DNA of 64,000 nucleotides from Burkholderiales bacterium (GCA_025927765.1 JAICKU010000003.1:1-64000); one strand, 5' to 3'; shown: positions 14,701-23,570, counted from the first letter of the stretch. Notes: generated by a model not told the origin, from the letters alone. Numbers and translations: made by a program.

Positions 14701-17385
14701 ATGGATCGAGGCGCTACTGCATCGCAGGTTCCGGGTATTGTGTCGTTCGTTCGATCCCGGCCGAAACGACGGTTCCTGGCCAATGTCGCGCTGCTCTGCG
14801 CGACCATCCTCGCGCTCGTCGCTGCAACGCCCGCAACCGCGGCGTTTCGCGATATCCGGGTGCATTTCACGAACAACTCCGATTCGGTCCTGACGCGGGC
14901 CAGCGGCACGCTGGACCATGGATGCTGGACGGTGGAACCGCCGTTGAAGATCGAGATCGATCAAACGGTCGACATCGCCTCCGAGTCGTGCGGGGTTGGG
15001 ACGGGAACCGAGTTCCACGTTTCGTATTGGATCGAAAACGGCACGCAGCTCAGCCTTCACTACGACAATCCGGCGGTCGGCTCCGACACGTTCGAAGAAA
15101 CGGCGCCCGAGGGCTATGCGTTCGAGAAGTCCGGCGTGATCGAGGACCGGACCGCCAGGTTCGGTTGCGACTCGCCCTGTGACGGCATTCCGCTCGCCTG
15201 GAAGAAGAACGGCGTCACGATCGACCCGGGAAGCGGCAACGTGCCGCAGTTCGTCGATCTGCCGAAGATGGGCGTGTCACTGGACCGCCCCAACATCCTC
15301 GTCCAGCTCGACTGGATGGAGGATGCGGGTCACAACCAGCAGCTTCGGCAAGCGGCCATCGACGCTGCGATCGATGCGTTCGACAAGGATCCCGTCGTTC
15401 ATCGCGGGGCGACGCGAGCGGGCATTACGCTGATCATCGACGCCGGACCGACCAGCACGCTCAGTCCGGGCGGCGCGCAGTGGGGCGTGCTGTCCAAGGC
15501 GCAGAAGGTCGCGTGGAGCAAGTACCTGTTGACCGGCAATCGCGACGACGGCTACCAGCTCGCCAACTTCTATTCGCTATTGAAGAGCAATTTCGTGCCG
15601 ACGGGTCGGCTTCCGAGCTTTCACTATGCGATCGCCGCCGCGGTGATCGCGCAGGACACGCGGCCGATGCCGCCCGTCGACGACAACACGTCGGGCCTGA
15701 CCACGAGCGACAAGCTGGGATTCATGGTCACGCTCGGCGGATGGACGGGCGGCATCGGCAGCCAGAACGAGCAGACCGGATCGTTCATGCACGAGTTCGG
15801 CCACACGCTCGGCCTCGATCACAGCGGGGGCGAAGGGGACGACGATAGCGTCAACCGCAAGCCGAACTATCCGTCGGTGATGAGCTACGCCTATCAGACC
15901 ACGGGCATTTTCCGCAACGGCGTTCAGGTGTTCGACTACTCCCGCGACACCACGCCCGACGTCGACGAAACCAAGCTCACCGAGGCGGGCGGCGTCGATC
16001 TCGGGGGCAACCCCTCTGCGTACGGGAGCACGAACTCGTGCGGGACCAAGGATGCCAGCGGCAAGCTCACCATTACACGCACCTACGTCAAGAAAGACCT
16101 AAAGCCGCTCGACCTCGACTGCGACGGCGGCACCACCACGGCCGGCACAGGCTTCGACGCCAATGGCGACACGGCGCAGGCGACTCTCAAAGGCAGCACC
16201 CCCGACTGGTCGAGAATCAGGTTCCGCACCGGCGGCGTCGGCCAGGGCGCGGACGCGAAGGACGTCGTCACCATCCCGACCTCAGGGATCAGCGAGCCTC
16301 ACCACGACATCACGTACGAGGAATCGCATCACGTGCTCGTGCTGCCGCTGGCGTCGACGCTCACCTACAAGGGCGCAACGACCGGCGACTACCACGACTC
16401 GGCAACCGTGTCGGCGACGCTCGGCTTTTCAGGCGACGGCAACGCGCCGGCATTGGGGAAGATCATCAAGTTCCAAATTGGCGCGGCGGCGAGCGATGCC
16501 TGTTTCGCGACGACCGACGGCACCGGAACGGCGTCATGCAGCATCAAGGTGTCGCAAACGCCGGGTCCGTCGACCGTCACCGCCTCGTTTGCCGGCGACT
16601 CGTTCTACACGCCCGCGTCGAGCTCGCAGAGCTTCACGATCACTCGCGAAGAATCCACCGTCAGCTTTACCGGTCCGACGGTGATCCTGGCCGGGTCCGG
16701 CAGCACCACGTTGTCGGCGAAGCTGGTCGAGGACGGCGCGAACGACGGCGACGGCGACGGCGGCGAGGCGGTACCCGCGCCCGCGGGACAAACGATCACC
16801 TTCACCCTCGGCGCACAGTCGTGCAGCAGCATGATCGATGCAACGGGCGTGGCCACCTGCTCGATCGCCAACGTATCGGGTCAGCAGCTTGGCCCCAAGA
16901 CGCTGACGGCCTCGTTCGCGGGCGACGCCTACTACAAGCCGTCGAGCGACAGCGCGGACGTGATCGTGTTCGCATTTCCCAGCCGCGGAGCTTTCGTGCT
17001 CGGCGACACTACCGTTGCCACTGCCGGGCCGAACTCTTCGGTTACCTGGTGGAGCGACGATTGGTCCGTGCAGAACAATGTTTCCGGCGGCATCGCTCCG
17101 TCGGCGTTCAAAGGGTTCGCGGGCGCGGTGACTACGTTGCCCAGCACCAGCCCGGCGAACGTCTGCGGGACGACGTTCCTGACCCAAACCGGAAACAGCG
17201 CGCCGCCCACGGCCGATGTACCCGCTTACATGGGGGTGATCGTCGGCAGCTCGGTCAGCAATCAGCAGCCGGGAACCATTGCCGGAGGGTGGGCGCAGAT
17301 CGTGGTCGTCAAGACCGACGCCGGCTATTCACCCTCGCCTGGACACCACGGCACCGGGACGATCGTCGCCACCTTCTGCAAATAG
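14701..17385 (+). CDS. Secreted mosaic protein: aegerolysin-like domain, zinc metalloprotease and Ig-like repeats
   Basis: An 894-residue exported protein. A signal sequence with Arg-rich n-region ends near ATPATAA at about 46-49. Residues about 50-140 (IRVHFTNNSDSVLTRASGTLDHGCW, then a GTGTEFHVSYWIENG strand and HYDNPAVGSDTF) resemble aegerolysin/ET79-type membrane-binding proteins. Residues 364-374 give HEFGHTLGLDH, a full metzincin zinc motif, within a roughly 190-440 protease domain. Two bacterial Ig-like domains follow (about 546-644 and 658-755), each ending in a TVTASFAGDSFYTPASSS-type strand. A C-terminal domain (760-894) with WWSDDWSVQNNVSGG and a Cys pair is like those of secreted actinobacterial proteins. 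GGGAGG precedes the ATG. It stands alone, suggesting acquisition by transfer. Confidence 0.8.
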   Translation: MDRGATASQVPGIVSFVRSRPKRRFLANVALLCATILALVAATPATAAFRDIRVHFTNNSDSVLTRASGTLDHGCWTVEPPLKIEIDQTVDIASESCGVGTGTEFHVSYWIENGTQLSLHYDNPAVGSDTFEETAPEGYAFEKSGVIEDRTARFGCDSPCDGIPLAWKKNGVTIDPGSGNVPQFVDLPKMGVSLDRPNILVQLDWMEDAGHNQQLRQAAIDAAIDAFDKDPVVHRGATRAGITLIIDAGPTSTLSPGGAQWGVLSKAQKVAWSKYLLTGNRDDGYQLANFYSLLKSNFVPTGRLPSFHYAIAAAVIAQDTRPMPPVDDNTSGLTTSDKLGFMVTLGGWTGGIGSQNEQTGSFMHEFGHTLGLDHSGGEGDDDSVNRKPNYPSVMSYAYQTTGIFRNGVQVFDYSRDTTPDVDETKLTEAGGVDLGGNPSAYGSTNSCGTKDASGKLTITRTYVKKDLKPLDLDCDGGTTTAGTGFDANGDTAQATLKGSTPDWSRIRFRTGGVGQGADAKDVVTIPTSGISEPHHDITYEESHHVLVLPLASTLTYKGATTGDYHDSATVSATLGFSGDGNAPALGKIIKFQIGAAASDACFATTDGTGTASCSIKVSQTPGPSTVTASFAGDSFYTPASSSQSFTITREESTVSFTGPTVILAGSGSTTLSAKLVEDGANDGDGDGGEAVPAPAGQTITFTLGAQSCSSMIDATGVATCSIANVSGQQLGPKTLTASFAGDAYYKPSSDSADVIVFAFPSRGAFVLGDTTVATAGPNSSVTWWSDDWSVQNNVSGGIAPSAFKGFAGAVTTLPSTSPANVCGTTFLTQTGNSAPPTADVPAYMGVIVGSSVSNQQPGTIAGGWAQIVVVKTDAGYSPSPGHHGTGTIVATFCK

Positions 17386-17407
17386 CCGCATAAAGCGGAA
17401 CCAGCAG

Positions 17408-17433
17408 CGCGGTGGGCTGCTCAGCCCACCGCG
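17408..17433. repeat. Strong 11-bp hairpin after the metalloprotease gene
   Basis: CGCGGTGGGCT (17408-17418) and AGCCCACCGCG (17423-17433) are perfect inverted arms with a GCTC loop, 23 bases after the stop codon. No T-run follows on either side, so it may act as a 3' stabilising hairpin or a factor-dependent stop rather than a classical intrinsic terminator. Confidence 0.5.
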
Positions 17434-17486
17434 GACGCTCGACGTTTCGACGACGAGCGGATCGGTCGCCAGCTGATCATCAGGAC

Positions 17487-17546
17487 GAAATGAGCGTCGG
17501 ACCCTTATTTCCATTTTCGGGACAATGAGGGTCTGACCCTCATTTC
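17487..17546. repeat. REP-like imperfect palindrome
   Basis: The left arm GAAATGAGCGTCGGACCCT (17487-17505) and right arm AGGGTCTGACCCTCATTTC (17528-17546) are inverted with 17 of 19 positions matching. The right side also contains a compact palindrome, AATGAGGGT-CTG-ACCCTCATT (17524-17544). The GGGTC-(A/T)-GACCC core resembles dispersed palindromes seen in betaproteobacterial intergenic regions and shares GGGTCAGA with the element inside recC. The rest of the 17386-17727 interval holds nothing recognisable. Confidence 0.6.
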
Positions 17547-17727
17547 ATCGGGAGCACCCAACGCGGTGCTGACCGGGTCGCGTTGCCGCGACTCGAGGGC
17601 GAAGCGTTGCGGCGTGGATTTGCAAGCCGAAGCGTCCCCGGCCGGGCGCGTCGTTCAAACTTCGGTTGCGCGGATCGCTGCAATCGTGATTCGCCAGCCG
17701 CTGCAGGCGTCGAAGCGTTGATCGTGC

Positions 17728-17831
17728 TCTTCGATCGAAGCCTCCAGACCTACTTCAGAGAAGTCCTGCGGGACGCGATGCGGGAGTTCGGCGGCGAGTT
17801 CATCGACCACTTTCCCGACAGGAGCATTTGA
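17728..17831 (+). pseudogene. C-terminal fragment of an unidentified protein
   Basis: The frame ending with TGA at 17829-17831 reads VLFDRSLQTYFREVLRDAMREFGGEFIDHFPDRSI, which has the look of a real amphipathic C-terminal helix rather than chance translation. Its stop overlaps the aminotransferase ATG (TGATG), the arrangement of coupled genes. Upstream in the same frame the sequence becomes low-complexity and no homologous N-terminal part is seen. I do not recognise the family; it is probably a gene that lost its 5' part. Confidence 0.4.
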
Positions 17832-19045
17832 TGACGATCCAGAGCAAATTCAGCCGCCTCGGCACCGACAACGCCCCGGGACAGGAGGTCCGGCAACGGG
17901 CCGGCGCGATCGAAGCGAAGTTGCGCGGTGAAAAGCTCGAAGGCCGCACGGTCGACTTTTCGCATGGCGATGTCGACGCGCATCCGCCGACGCCTGGCGC
18001 TTTCGAAGTCTTTGCCGAAGGTGTGGCGAAGGGCGCAACTCAGGCGTACACCGAGTATCGGGGTGCGCTATCGATTCGCGAGGCGCTCGCCGAACGTCTG
18101 GCGGCCTTCACCGGCGTGCCCGTCGATGGCCGCGACGGAATGATCATCACCCCCGGGACGCAAGGGGCACTTTTTCTCGCCGTGGCGTCGACGGTGACGC
18201 GCGGCGACAAGGTGGCGATCGTGCAGCCCGACTACTTCGCGAATCGCAAGCTCGTGGAGTTCTTCGAGGGCGAGCTCGTGCCGGTCCGGCTCGCGTATCA
18301 GGACGTCGAGGGTCGATCCGGCATCGATCTTTGCCAGCTCGAGGACGCCTTCGCGGCCGGCGCGAAAGTGTTTCTGTTCTCCAACCCGAACAACCCGGTG
18401 GGCGTGGTGTATTCGCGCGAGGAAATCGAAAGCATCGCGGCGCTCGCCAGCCGGTACGGCGCGACGGTCATCGTCGATCAGCTCTACGCGCGCCAGATCT
18501 TCACCGGCTACGTCTACACGCATCTGCGCGCGCAGAAGATCGACGCCGAGAATGTCATCACCATCATGGGGCCGTCGAAGACGGAGTCGCTCTCCGGCTA
18601 TCGGCTCGGTGTCGGATTCGGCTCGAGGGAGATCGTCGGCCGCATGGAAAAGCTGCAGGCGATCGTGTCGCTTCGCGCCGGCGGCTACAGCCAGGCGGTG
18701 CTGCGCACCTGGTTCGACGAGCCGCACGGATGGATGGCGCAGCGCATCCGCGACCACGAGGCGATCCGCGACGATCTGCTGGAGGTGTTTCGCAGCATCG
18801 ACGGCATACGCGTGCGCACCACCGAAGCCGGCAGCTATATCTTTCCAACGCTGCCGAAGCTGACCCTTTCGGGGCTCGAGTTCGTCAGCGCGCTGCGTCT
18901 TCAGGCCAATGTGATCGTCACGCCCGGAACGGAATTCAGCCCGTTTTCCGACAACTGCGTGCGCCTGAATTTCTCGCAGGACCGTGCAGCGGCCGTGGCG
19001 GCGAGCCAGCGCCTCGTGACGCTCGTCGAACGCTATCGCGCGTGA
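17831..19045 (+). CDS. PLP-dependent aminotransferase, class I/II
   Basis: Fold-type I aminotransferase, 404 residues. The AYTEYRGALSIREALAERLA substrate-loop, the IITPGTQGALFLAVAS cofactor-binding helix, SNPNNPVGVVYSREE, VDQLYARQIF and the Schiff-base Lys250 in GPSKTESLSGYRLG are all present. The C-terminal Arg for the substrate carboxylate lies in CVRLNFSQD. The ATG at 17831 follows AGGAG by six bases. The specificity cannot be read from sequence; it groups with aspartate/aromatic-type enzymes. It is preceded by a coupled gene fragment and followed by a broken dehydrogenase fragment, so its original pathway neighbours have been lost. Confidence 0.85.
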   Translation: MTIQSKFSRLGTDNAPGQEVRQRAGAIEAKLRGEKLEGRTVDFSHGDVDAHPPTPGAFEVFAEGVAKGATQAYTEYRGALSIREALAERLAAFTGVPVDGRDGMIITPGTQGALFLAVASTVTRGDKVAIVQPDYFANRKLVEFFEGELVPVRLAYQDVEGRSGIDLCQLEDAFAAGAKVFLFSNPNNPVGVVYSREEIESIAALASRYGATVIVDQLYARQIFTGYVYTHLRAQKIDAENVITIMGPSKTESLSGYRLGVGFGSREIVGRMEKLQAIVSLRAGGYSQAVLRTWFDEPHGWMAQRIRDHEAIRDDLLEVFRSIDGIRVRTTEAGSYIFPTLPKLTLSGLEFVSALRLQANVIVTPGTEFSPFSDNCVRLNFSQDRAAAVAASQRLVTLVERYRA

Positions 19046-19093
19046 GCGCGACGGGCCGCCCCGAGCGCGAACGAGCCGCGAAGCGCGCCCACG

Positions 19094-19243
19094 ATGCTGT
19101 CCGGATGCGATATCTTGGTGTGTCCGGTGCCGTTGACGGCGCAAACCACCGGCCTGCTGGACGCACGGCACCTCACCGCGCTGCCGCCCGGGGCGGCGTT
19201 GATCGACTTCTCGCGCGGAGTCGATCGGGCGCGCGGCTACTGA
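19094..19243 (+). pseudogene. Fragment of a D-2-hydroxyacid dehydrogenase (GhrA-like)
   Basis: The 49-codon frame reads MLSGCDILVCPVPLTAQTTGLLDARHLTALPPGAALIDFSRGVDRARGY. This matches the stretch LL-CDILV-LPLTP-TRGLLD---L--LP-GA-LIN-ARG of the NAD-binding domain of glyoxylate/hydroxypyruvate reductases, ending at the catalytic Arg. Nothing of the rest of the gene is found on either side. It is a second 2-hydroxyacid dehydrogenase remnant, in the part of the fold that is missing from the broken gene at 12038-12502, but it looks like a different subfamily. Confidence 0.65.
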
Positions 19244-19286
19244 TGCGGCAGGCTTCGTGACGGCCGCCCGGCAGTGAATTCGACGA

Positions 19287-20060
19287 TCAGGCGATCACGA
19301 CACCGGATCGATCGATGATTCGTCGCACCGACCCGGCAGCGGACGCCGGCGTGTACGAACCCGTCACGCCACCGAGCGACTGCGACGCGACCTGGATAGT
19401 CCATTCGAGTCCCGGACCCGACACCTCGATGGTGTGCCGCATGCGCGGTTCATTCGGTACGGCGACGATCCTGCTGCGTGTCTTGTCGAAACCCAGTCCC
19501 GCCAGCGCGATCGCCGCGTGAACGTTCACGTTGCGCGGGAAACGGCGGCAGGCGTCGCGCGTCGAGCCTTCGAACACCACGCCCGACGCGCCCGGATCCA
19601 GCCCGAAGCTCTTGCCGCTTTTCGTGGTCGTGATGACCACGCGTTCCAGCACGTCGCGGCCGTCCACCAAACCATCGAGGCCGAGTATTGCGCCATGCGG
19701 CACGTACAGGCGGCGACCCGATTTGGCAGTCGCGTCGCGTACGGCGGCTTCCAGCATCGGATCCGCCAGGGCGGTGCAACTGAAACCGCAAAAATCGCTG
19801 TGCTCGAGCACGGCAGGCGCGAGCCGCGCGAAAATCTCGGGTACGGCCGCCTCGATCACCAAATCGACGGGTCGTGCGACCGCTTCGTCCGGATTCGTCA
19901 GCCATGGTACGTTGGCGAGGCGGGAAGGACGCTCGCGCCCGGATCGCGATGTCAGCACGTAGCAGACATCGGCCGCTCCGGACGCTTGCAGATCTTCGAT
20001 GATGGCTCGAGCGATGGTGCCGGCGCCGATGATGCCGACCATGATGCGGTCCGTTGCCAT
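19287..20060 (-). CDS. L-aspartate dehydrogenase (NadX-type)
   Basis: NAD(P)-dependent oxidation of L-aspartate to iminoaspartate, a possible entry to NAD synthesis or an aspartate catabolic step; 257 residues. The Rossmann motif GAGTIA lies at 12-17. The DUF108/aspartate dehydrogenase segments LVIEAAVPEIF, LYVPHGAILGLDGL, TTTKSGKSFG and FPRNVNVHAAIALAGLGFDKT are present, the last with the proposed catalytic His near 180. The ATG at 20060 is chosen since the Rossmann strand begins eight residues later; an upstream in-frame ATG at 20081 would add seven residues. It is divergent from the VOC gene. Confidence 0.82.
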   Translation of the reverse strand: MATDRIMVGIIGAGTIARAIIEDLQASGAADVCYVLTSRSGRERPSRLANVPWLTNPDEAVARPVDLVIEAAVPEIFARLAPAVLEHSDFCGFSCTALADPMLEAAVRDATAKSGRRLYVPHGAILGLDGLVDGRDVLERVVITTTKSGKSFGLDPGASGVVFEGSTRDACRRFPRNVNVHAAIALAGLGFDKTRSRIVAVPNEPRMRHTIEVSGPGLEWTIQVASQSLGGVTGSYTPASAAGSVRRIIDRSGVVIA

Positions 20061-20176
20061 GATCGTCTCGTCTCTGGTCATTGGGAGGGATCGCGCCAGC
20101 ATAACTTGACCGCGTTCCGGCGTCGTCAATTGTTTCGGCTCTCGCGTTACATTCGACGTAGCATCGGAGGATGAAT

Positions 20177-20656
20177 ATGATCGGCAAGAACACGGTTTGT
20201 CTCTGGTACGACGGTACAGCGCTCGATGCGGCGCGGTTCTATGCGCAAACGTTTCCGGACAGCGCAGTTGGCGCCGTGCATCGCGCTCCCGGCGACTATC
20301 CTGCCGGCAGGCAAGGAGACGTCTTGACCGTCGAGTTCACCGTCATGGGCATACCTTGCCTCGGCTTGAACGGCGGCCCTGCGGTTGCGCATAACGAAGC
20401 CTTTTCGTTCCAGGTCGCCACCGACGACCAGGCCGAAACCGATCGGTTATGGAACGCGATCGTCCGTAACGGCGGGCAGGAAAGCGCATGCGGCTGGTGC
20501 AAGGACAAGTGGGGCGTGTCGTGGCAAATCACGCCACGGGTGCTCATGGACGCGATTACGGATGCCGATCCGGCGGCGGCCAAGCGCGCGTTCGACGCGA
20601 TGATGGACATGAGAAAGATCGATATCGCGGCGATTGAAGCAGCGCGACGCGGCTGA
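20177..20656 (+). CDS. VOC-superfamily protein, PhnB/3-demethylubiquinone-methyltransferase-like
   Basis: A 159-residue PhnB-like glyoxalase-fold protein. It shows LWYDGTALDAARFYAQTFPDSAV, TVEFTVMGIPCLGLNGGPAVAHNEAFSFQV and the signature WGVSWQITPRVLMDAITDADPAAAKRAFDAMMDMRKIDIAAIEAA. These proteins are widespread and mostly without known activity, although they were once labelled as methyltransferases. The ATG at 20177 is favoured over the ATG at 20171 because the CGGAGG box ends at 20170. It does not form an obvious operon. Confidence 0.85.
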   Translation: MIGKNTVCLWYDGTALDAARFYAQTFPDSAVGAVHRAPGDYPAGRQGDVLTVEFTVMGIPCLGLNGGPAVAHNEAFSFQVATDDQAETDRLWNAIVRNGGQESACGWCKDKWGVSWQITPRVLMDAITDADPAAAKRAFDAMMDMRKIDIAAIEAARRG

Positions 20657-20805
20657 CAGTCACGACGTCCGCAGCCGTAGGCGGCTCGCGGACGCGATCA
20701 TGCGTTCACTTCCTATTGTGAACGCCGCGCGTATCCGCGAAAGTCCGCGTAGCCGGTGAGGATGCTGCAGCATGAATCGGCGAATGCATGCGGAGACGTC
20801 CTCGG

Positions 20806-23088
20806 ATGAAAACCGTCGTTGTCACTGATCAGCATCAGAAGTGGTTCGAGATCGTCGACGCGACGGTCCTCACGGCGCGGCGCTACCTGGCCGAACCGGA
20901 GAGCGTCAGCGAAGTCGCCGTGCGGGTGCTCAACTTATGCCGCACGGGCCGCTACCAGAGACGCGGGTACTACGTTTCGCTCCTCGCCGAGGCACGTGGC
21001 CAGCGCCCAGTCCCGGATGTCAAGACAATCGGGGACCTCAAGTCCGACGCCTACGTGCCGGCGCTCGACGCCGAGATTCAGCCGCTGGTGCAGGAGACGC
21101 TGCATCGCCACGAGAGCGAGCGCTTCCAGCTCGACGTCTACCTCGGAATGCATCCGGACCATCCGGCGCTCGCCGAGCAATTGTTCGCGAGGACGCGCAT
21201 GCCGCTGCTGCGAGCGGTGTTTGCGCGTGCAGAGGGAAGCTGGCGACTCGATGCCCTGCAGGCCATCGGCCTCGCGGACGTTGCCCTACAGGATCGTGCG
21301 TTTCTGCTCGACGCCGTCAAGTCGTTCATCGCCCGAAGCTCGACACCGAAGCGGCCGGGCGCCAGAAGCGGCCGGCCGCGACTGGCGATCCTGTGGGACC
21401 CGAACGAACCCCACAAGCCCTCGAACGAGGAAGCGTTGCAGCGATTCATGAAGGCGGCGCCGCGCGTCGGATTGGAAGCGGAACTGATCGGCCCCGACGC
21501 ATTGGAGCGCCTGCCCGAGTTCGACGCTCTCTTCAACCGCGCGAGCCCCGAGGGCGTCATCGAGGAGTTCGTGCGCCGGGCGGATTCGCTTGGCATGCCG
21601 GTGGTGGACGATCCGGAGTCCATCCTCAAGTGCGGGAACAAGGTGTTCATGCAGGAGTTGCTGAACCGGCATCGCATCGCGACGCCGCCCTCCGGCATGG
21701 AGGTCGATCGGGCATCGGTCCACGCCGTCACAGACGCGCTGAGCCGCGGTGACGTCGGCTGCGAGCTCGGCGCGACGCGACTCCTCACCACGATTTCTCA
21801 AGCGTCCTTCGAGCGCGTGCTTCTCGTGGGCCTTGGTCCCATGGACGAATTCATCGAGAGCAGCTATCACACGGCGCTCTGCGCGGCGACGACGACCTTG
21901 CGCACGACGGGCACCGTCCAAGCGACGCTCTGTCTCGACGAGCTCGACGTGAACGGCCGCGACGGCGCCTGGAAGATCGAGCAGGCGGTGCTCGCCGTCA
22001 TGGACGTCATGTATCGCTTCGACGAGCTGAAGAGCGAGCCGCCGAAACGGAAGGTCGCGCTCGAGAAAGTCGTCTTCCACATCGCGCATGGGCAGGAGGC
22101 GTCGGCGGCCGAGGCTGCCATCGATCGGGCGGTGGCGATCGGCGAGGGCATCACGCTCGCGAAGGATCTCGGCAACCTGCCCGCCAACATCTGCACGCCG
22201 ACGTATCTCGCCGAGCAAGCGCGAGAGCTCGGCAGCGAGCACGGCTTCGAGGTGACCGTCCTCGAACAAAGTGACATCGAGAAGCTCGGCATGAACGCAT
22301 TCCTCGCGGTCGCGCGCGGCAGCCGGCAACCGCCGAAGCTCATCGTCATGGAGTACCACGGCGCCCGCCAGACGCGTCCGGTTGTCCTCGTGGGGAAGGG
22401 GATCACGTTCGACACGGGCGGCGTGGACATCAAGTCCGCCTCGGACATGGAGGAAATGAAGTTCGACAAGTGTGGCGCCGCGAGCGTGTTCGGCGCGCTG
22501 CGCGCGGCCGCGCTCATGAAGCTGCCGCTCAACGTTGTCGGCATCGTGCCGGCCGCCGAGAACATGCCCGACGGCAATGCAATGAAGCCGGGCGACGTCG
22601 TGACGACGATGTCCGGCCAGACCGTGGAGATCCTCGACACCGACTCCGAGGGCCGTCTCGCGCTTTCCGATGCGCTCACGTACGCGGAGAGGTACACGCC
22701 CGCGGTCCTCGTCGATGTCGCGACGTTGACAGGAGCGATCGTGCGCGCGCTCGGCGAGATCGCCACCGGCGTGTTCTCCAACAGCGACGCGCTCGTGCGC
22801 GAGATGCTCGAGGCCGGCGACAGCGCTTGGGACCGTGGCTGGCACATGCCCCTGTGGCGCGAATATCAGGAAACGTTCAAGTCGAACGTCGCGGATTTCG
22901 CCAACGTCGGGCCGCACGGTGACTGCGCGATCACCGCGGCGTGCTTCCTCTCGCGGTTCACCAAGCATTATCCATGGGTGCACTTGGACATCGCCGGCAC
23001 AGCGTCCAAGAGCGGCGAGGAGAAGGGTGCGACGGGGAGGCCGGTAGCACTCCTTGCGCATTTTTTGGCGGGCCGCGCGACTGGCTGA
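20806..23088 (+). CDS. Chimeric protein: RimK-like N-terminal region fused to an M17 leucyl aminopeptidase
   Basis: One 760-residue frame. Residues 1 to about 305 match RimK-like ATP-grasp proteins: the RLAN-type N-terminal domain (KWFEIVDATVLTARRYL, YYVSLLAEARGQRPVPD), then RLAILWDPNEPHKPSNEEAL, FDALFNRASPEGVIEEF and the start of the ATP-grasp fold KCGNKVFMQELLNRHRIATP. The ATP- and Mg-binding parts are absent. From about 310 the protein is leucyl aminopeptidase lacking only its first 35 or so residues. M17 metal and catalytic motifs are kept: GKGITFDTGG with Lys531 and Asp536, and D611-T-D613-S-E615-G-R617, where family members usually have NTDAEGR. The two halves join near nucleotide 21730. 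It may be a deletion fusion or a functional peptide-processing hybrid. The ATG at 20806 has GGAG upstream. Confidence 0.85.
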   Translation: MKTVVVTDQHQKWFEIVDATVLTARRYLAEPESVSEVAVRVLNLCRTGRYQRRGYYVSLLAEARGQRPVPDVKTIGDLKSDAYVPALDAEIQPLVQETLHRHESERFQLDVYLGMHPDHPALAEQLFARTRMPLLRAVFARAEGSWRLDALQAIGLADVALQDRAFLLDAVKSFIARSSTPKRPGARSGRPRLAILWDPNEPHKPSNEEALQRFMKAAPRVGLEAELIGPDALERLPEFDALFNRASPEGVIEEFVRRADSLGMPVVDDPESILKCGNKVFMQELLNRHRIATPPSGMEVDRASVHAVTDALSRGDVGCELGATRLLTTISQASFERVLLVGLGPMDEFIESSYHTALCAATTTLRTTGTVQATLCLDELDVNGRDGAWKIEQAVLAVMDVMYRFDELKSEPPKRKVALEKVVFHIAHGQEASAAEAAIDRAVAIGEGITLAKDLGNLPANICTPTYLAEQARELGSEHGFEVTVLEQSDIEKLGMNAFLAVARGSRQPPKLIVMEYHGARQTRPVVLVGKGITFDTGGVDIKSASDMEEMKFDKCGAASVFGALRAAALMKLPLNVVGIVPAAENMPDGNAMKPGDVVTTMSGQTVEILDTDSEGRLALSDALTYAERYTPAVLVDVATLTGAIVRALGEIATGVFSNSDALVREMLEAGDSAWDRGWHMPLWREYQETFKSNVADFANVGPHGDCAITAACFLSRFTKHYPWVHLDIAGTASKSGEEKGATGRPVALLAHFLAGRATG

Positions 23089-23147
23089 ACCGCGACCACT
23101 TCGGAGCTCGCCGCAAAGAGCCGGCTCGTGACCGGCGGCAAGGATCG

Positions 23148-23570
23148 CTACGAACGCAGATCGGCGACCACGCTACGACGGCGTTGCGATTCGTCGCGGT
23201 GTTCGAACAGGTAGATGCCCTGCCAGCGGCCGAGCGCGAGCCGGCCGTCGCGAACGGGAATCGAGAGCGAAACCGCGGTGAGTGCACTCTTGATGTGGGC
23301 CGGCATGTCGTCGGGGCCCTCCGTTCTGTGCGCAACCCACTGCATCGACGATTGATTCGATGCGGGCACGAGCCGGCGAAAGAACTCGACGAGATCGCGG
23401 CGCACGTCGGGGTCGGCGTTCTCCTGGATCAGCAGCGAGCACGACGTGTGCTGCACGAACAGCGTTAGCAATCCTTGCTCGACCCCGCTTCTCGCGACGA
23501 ACGCCGCGACCTCGCGTGTGAACTCGTAGAGTCCCGGGCCGTCGGTTGCGATGGAAAGAACCGTTTGCAT
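23148..23570 (-). CDS. YjbQ/UPF0047 family protein (secondary thiamine-phosphate synthase-like)
   Basis: A 140-residue single-domain protein. The family landmarks are HTSCSLLIQENADPDVRRDL, the DDMPAHIKSALTAVSLSIPV helix-strand, and GRLALGRWQGIYLFEHR. The conserved His and Asp residues around a central pocket bind a metal or sulfate in solved structures. E. coli YjbQ has weak thiamine-phosphate synthase activity, but the physiological role is unsettled. It is convergent with the aminopeptidase chimera and divergent from arfB, with a CATAAT -10-like box at 23596-23601 on its own strand. Confidence 0.88.
   Translation of the reverse strand: MQTVLSIATDGPGLYEFTREVAAFVARSGVEQGLLTLFVQHTSCSLLIQENADPDVRRDLVEFFRRLVPASNQSSMQWVAHRTEGPDDMPAHIKSALTAVSLSIPVRDGRLALGRWQGIYLFEHRDESQRRRSVVADLRS

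Noticed and set aside
17408-17433. Calling the hairpin after the metalloprotease a classical intrinsic terminator
   Set aside because: No run of T follows on either strand.
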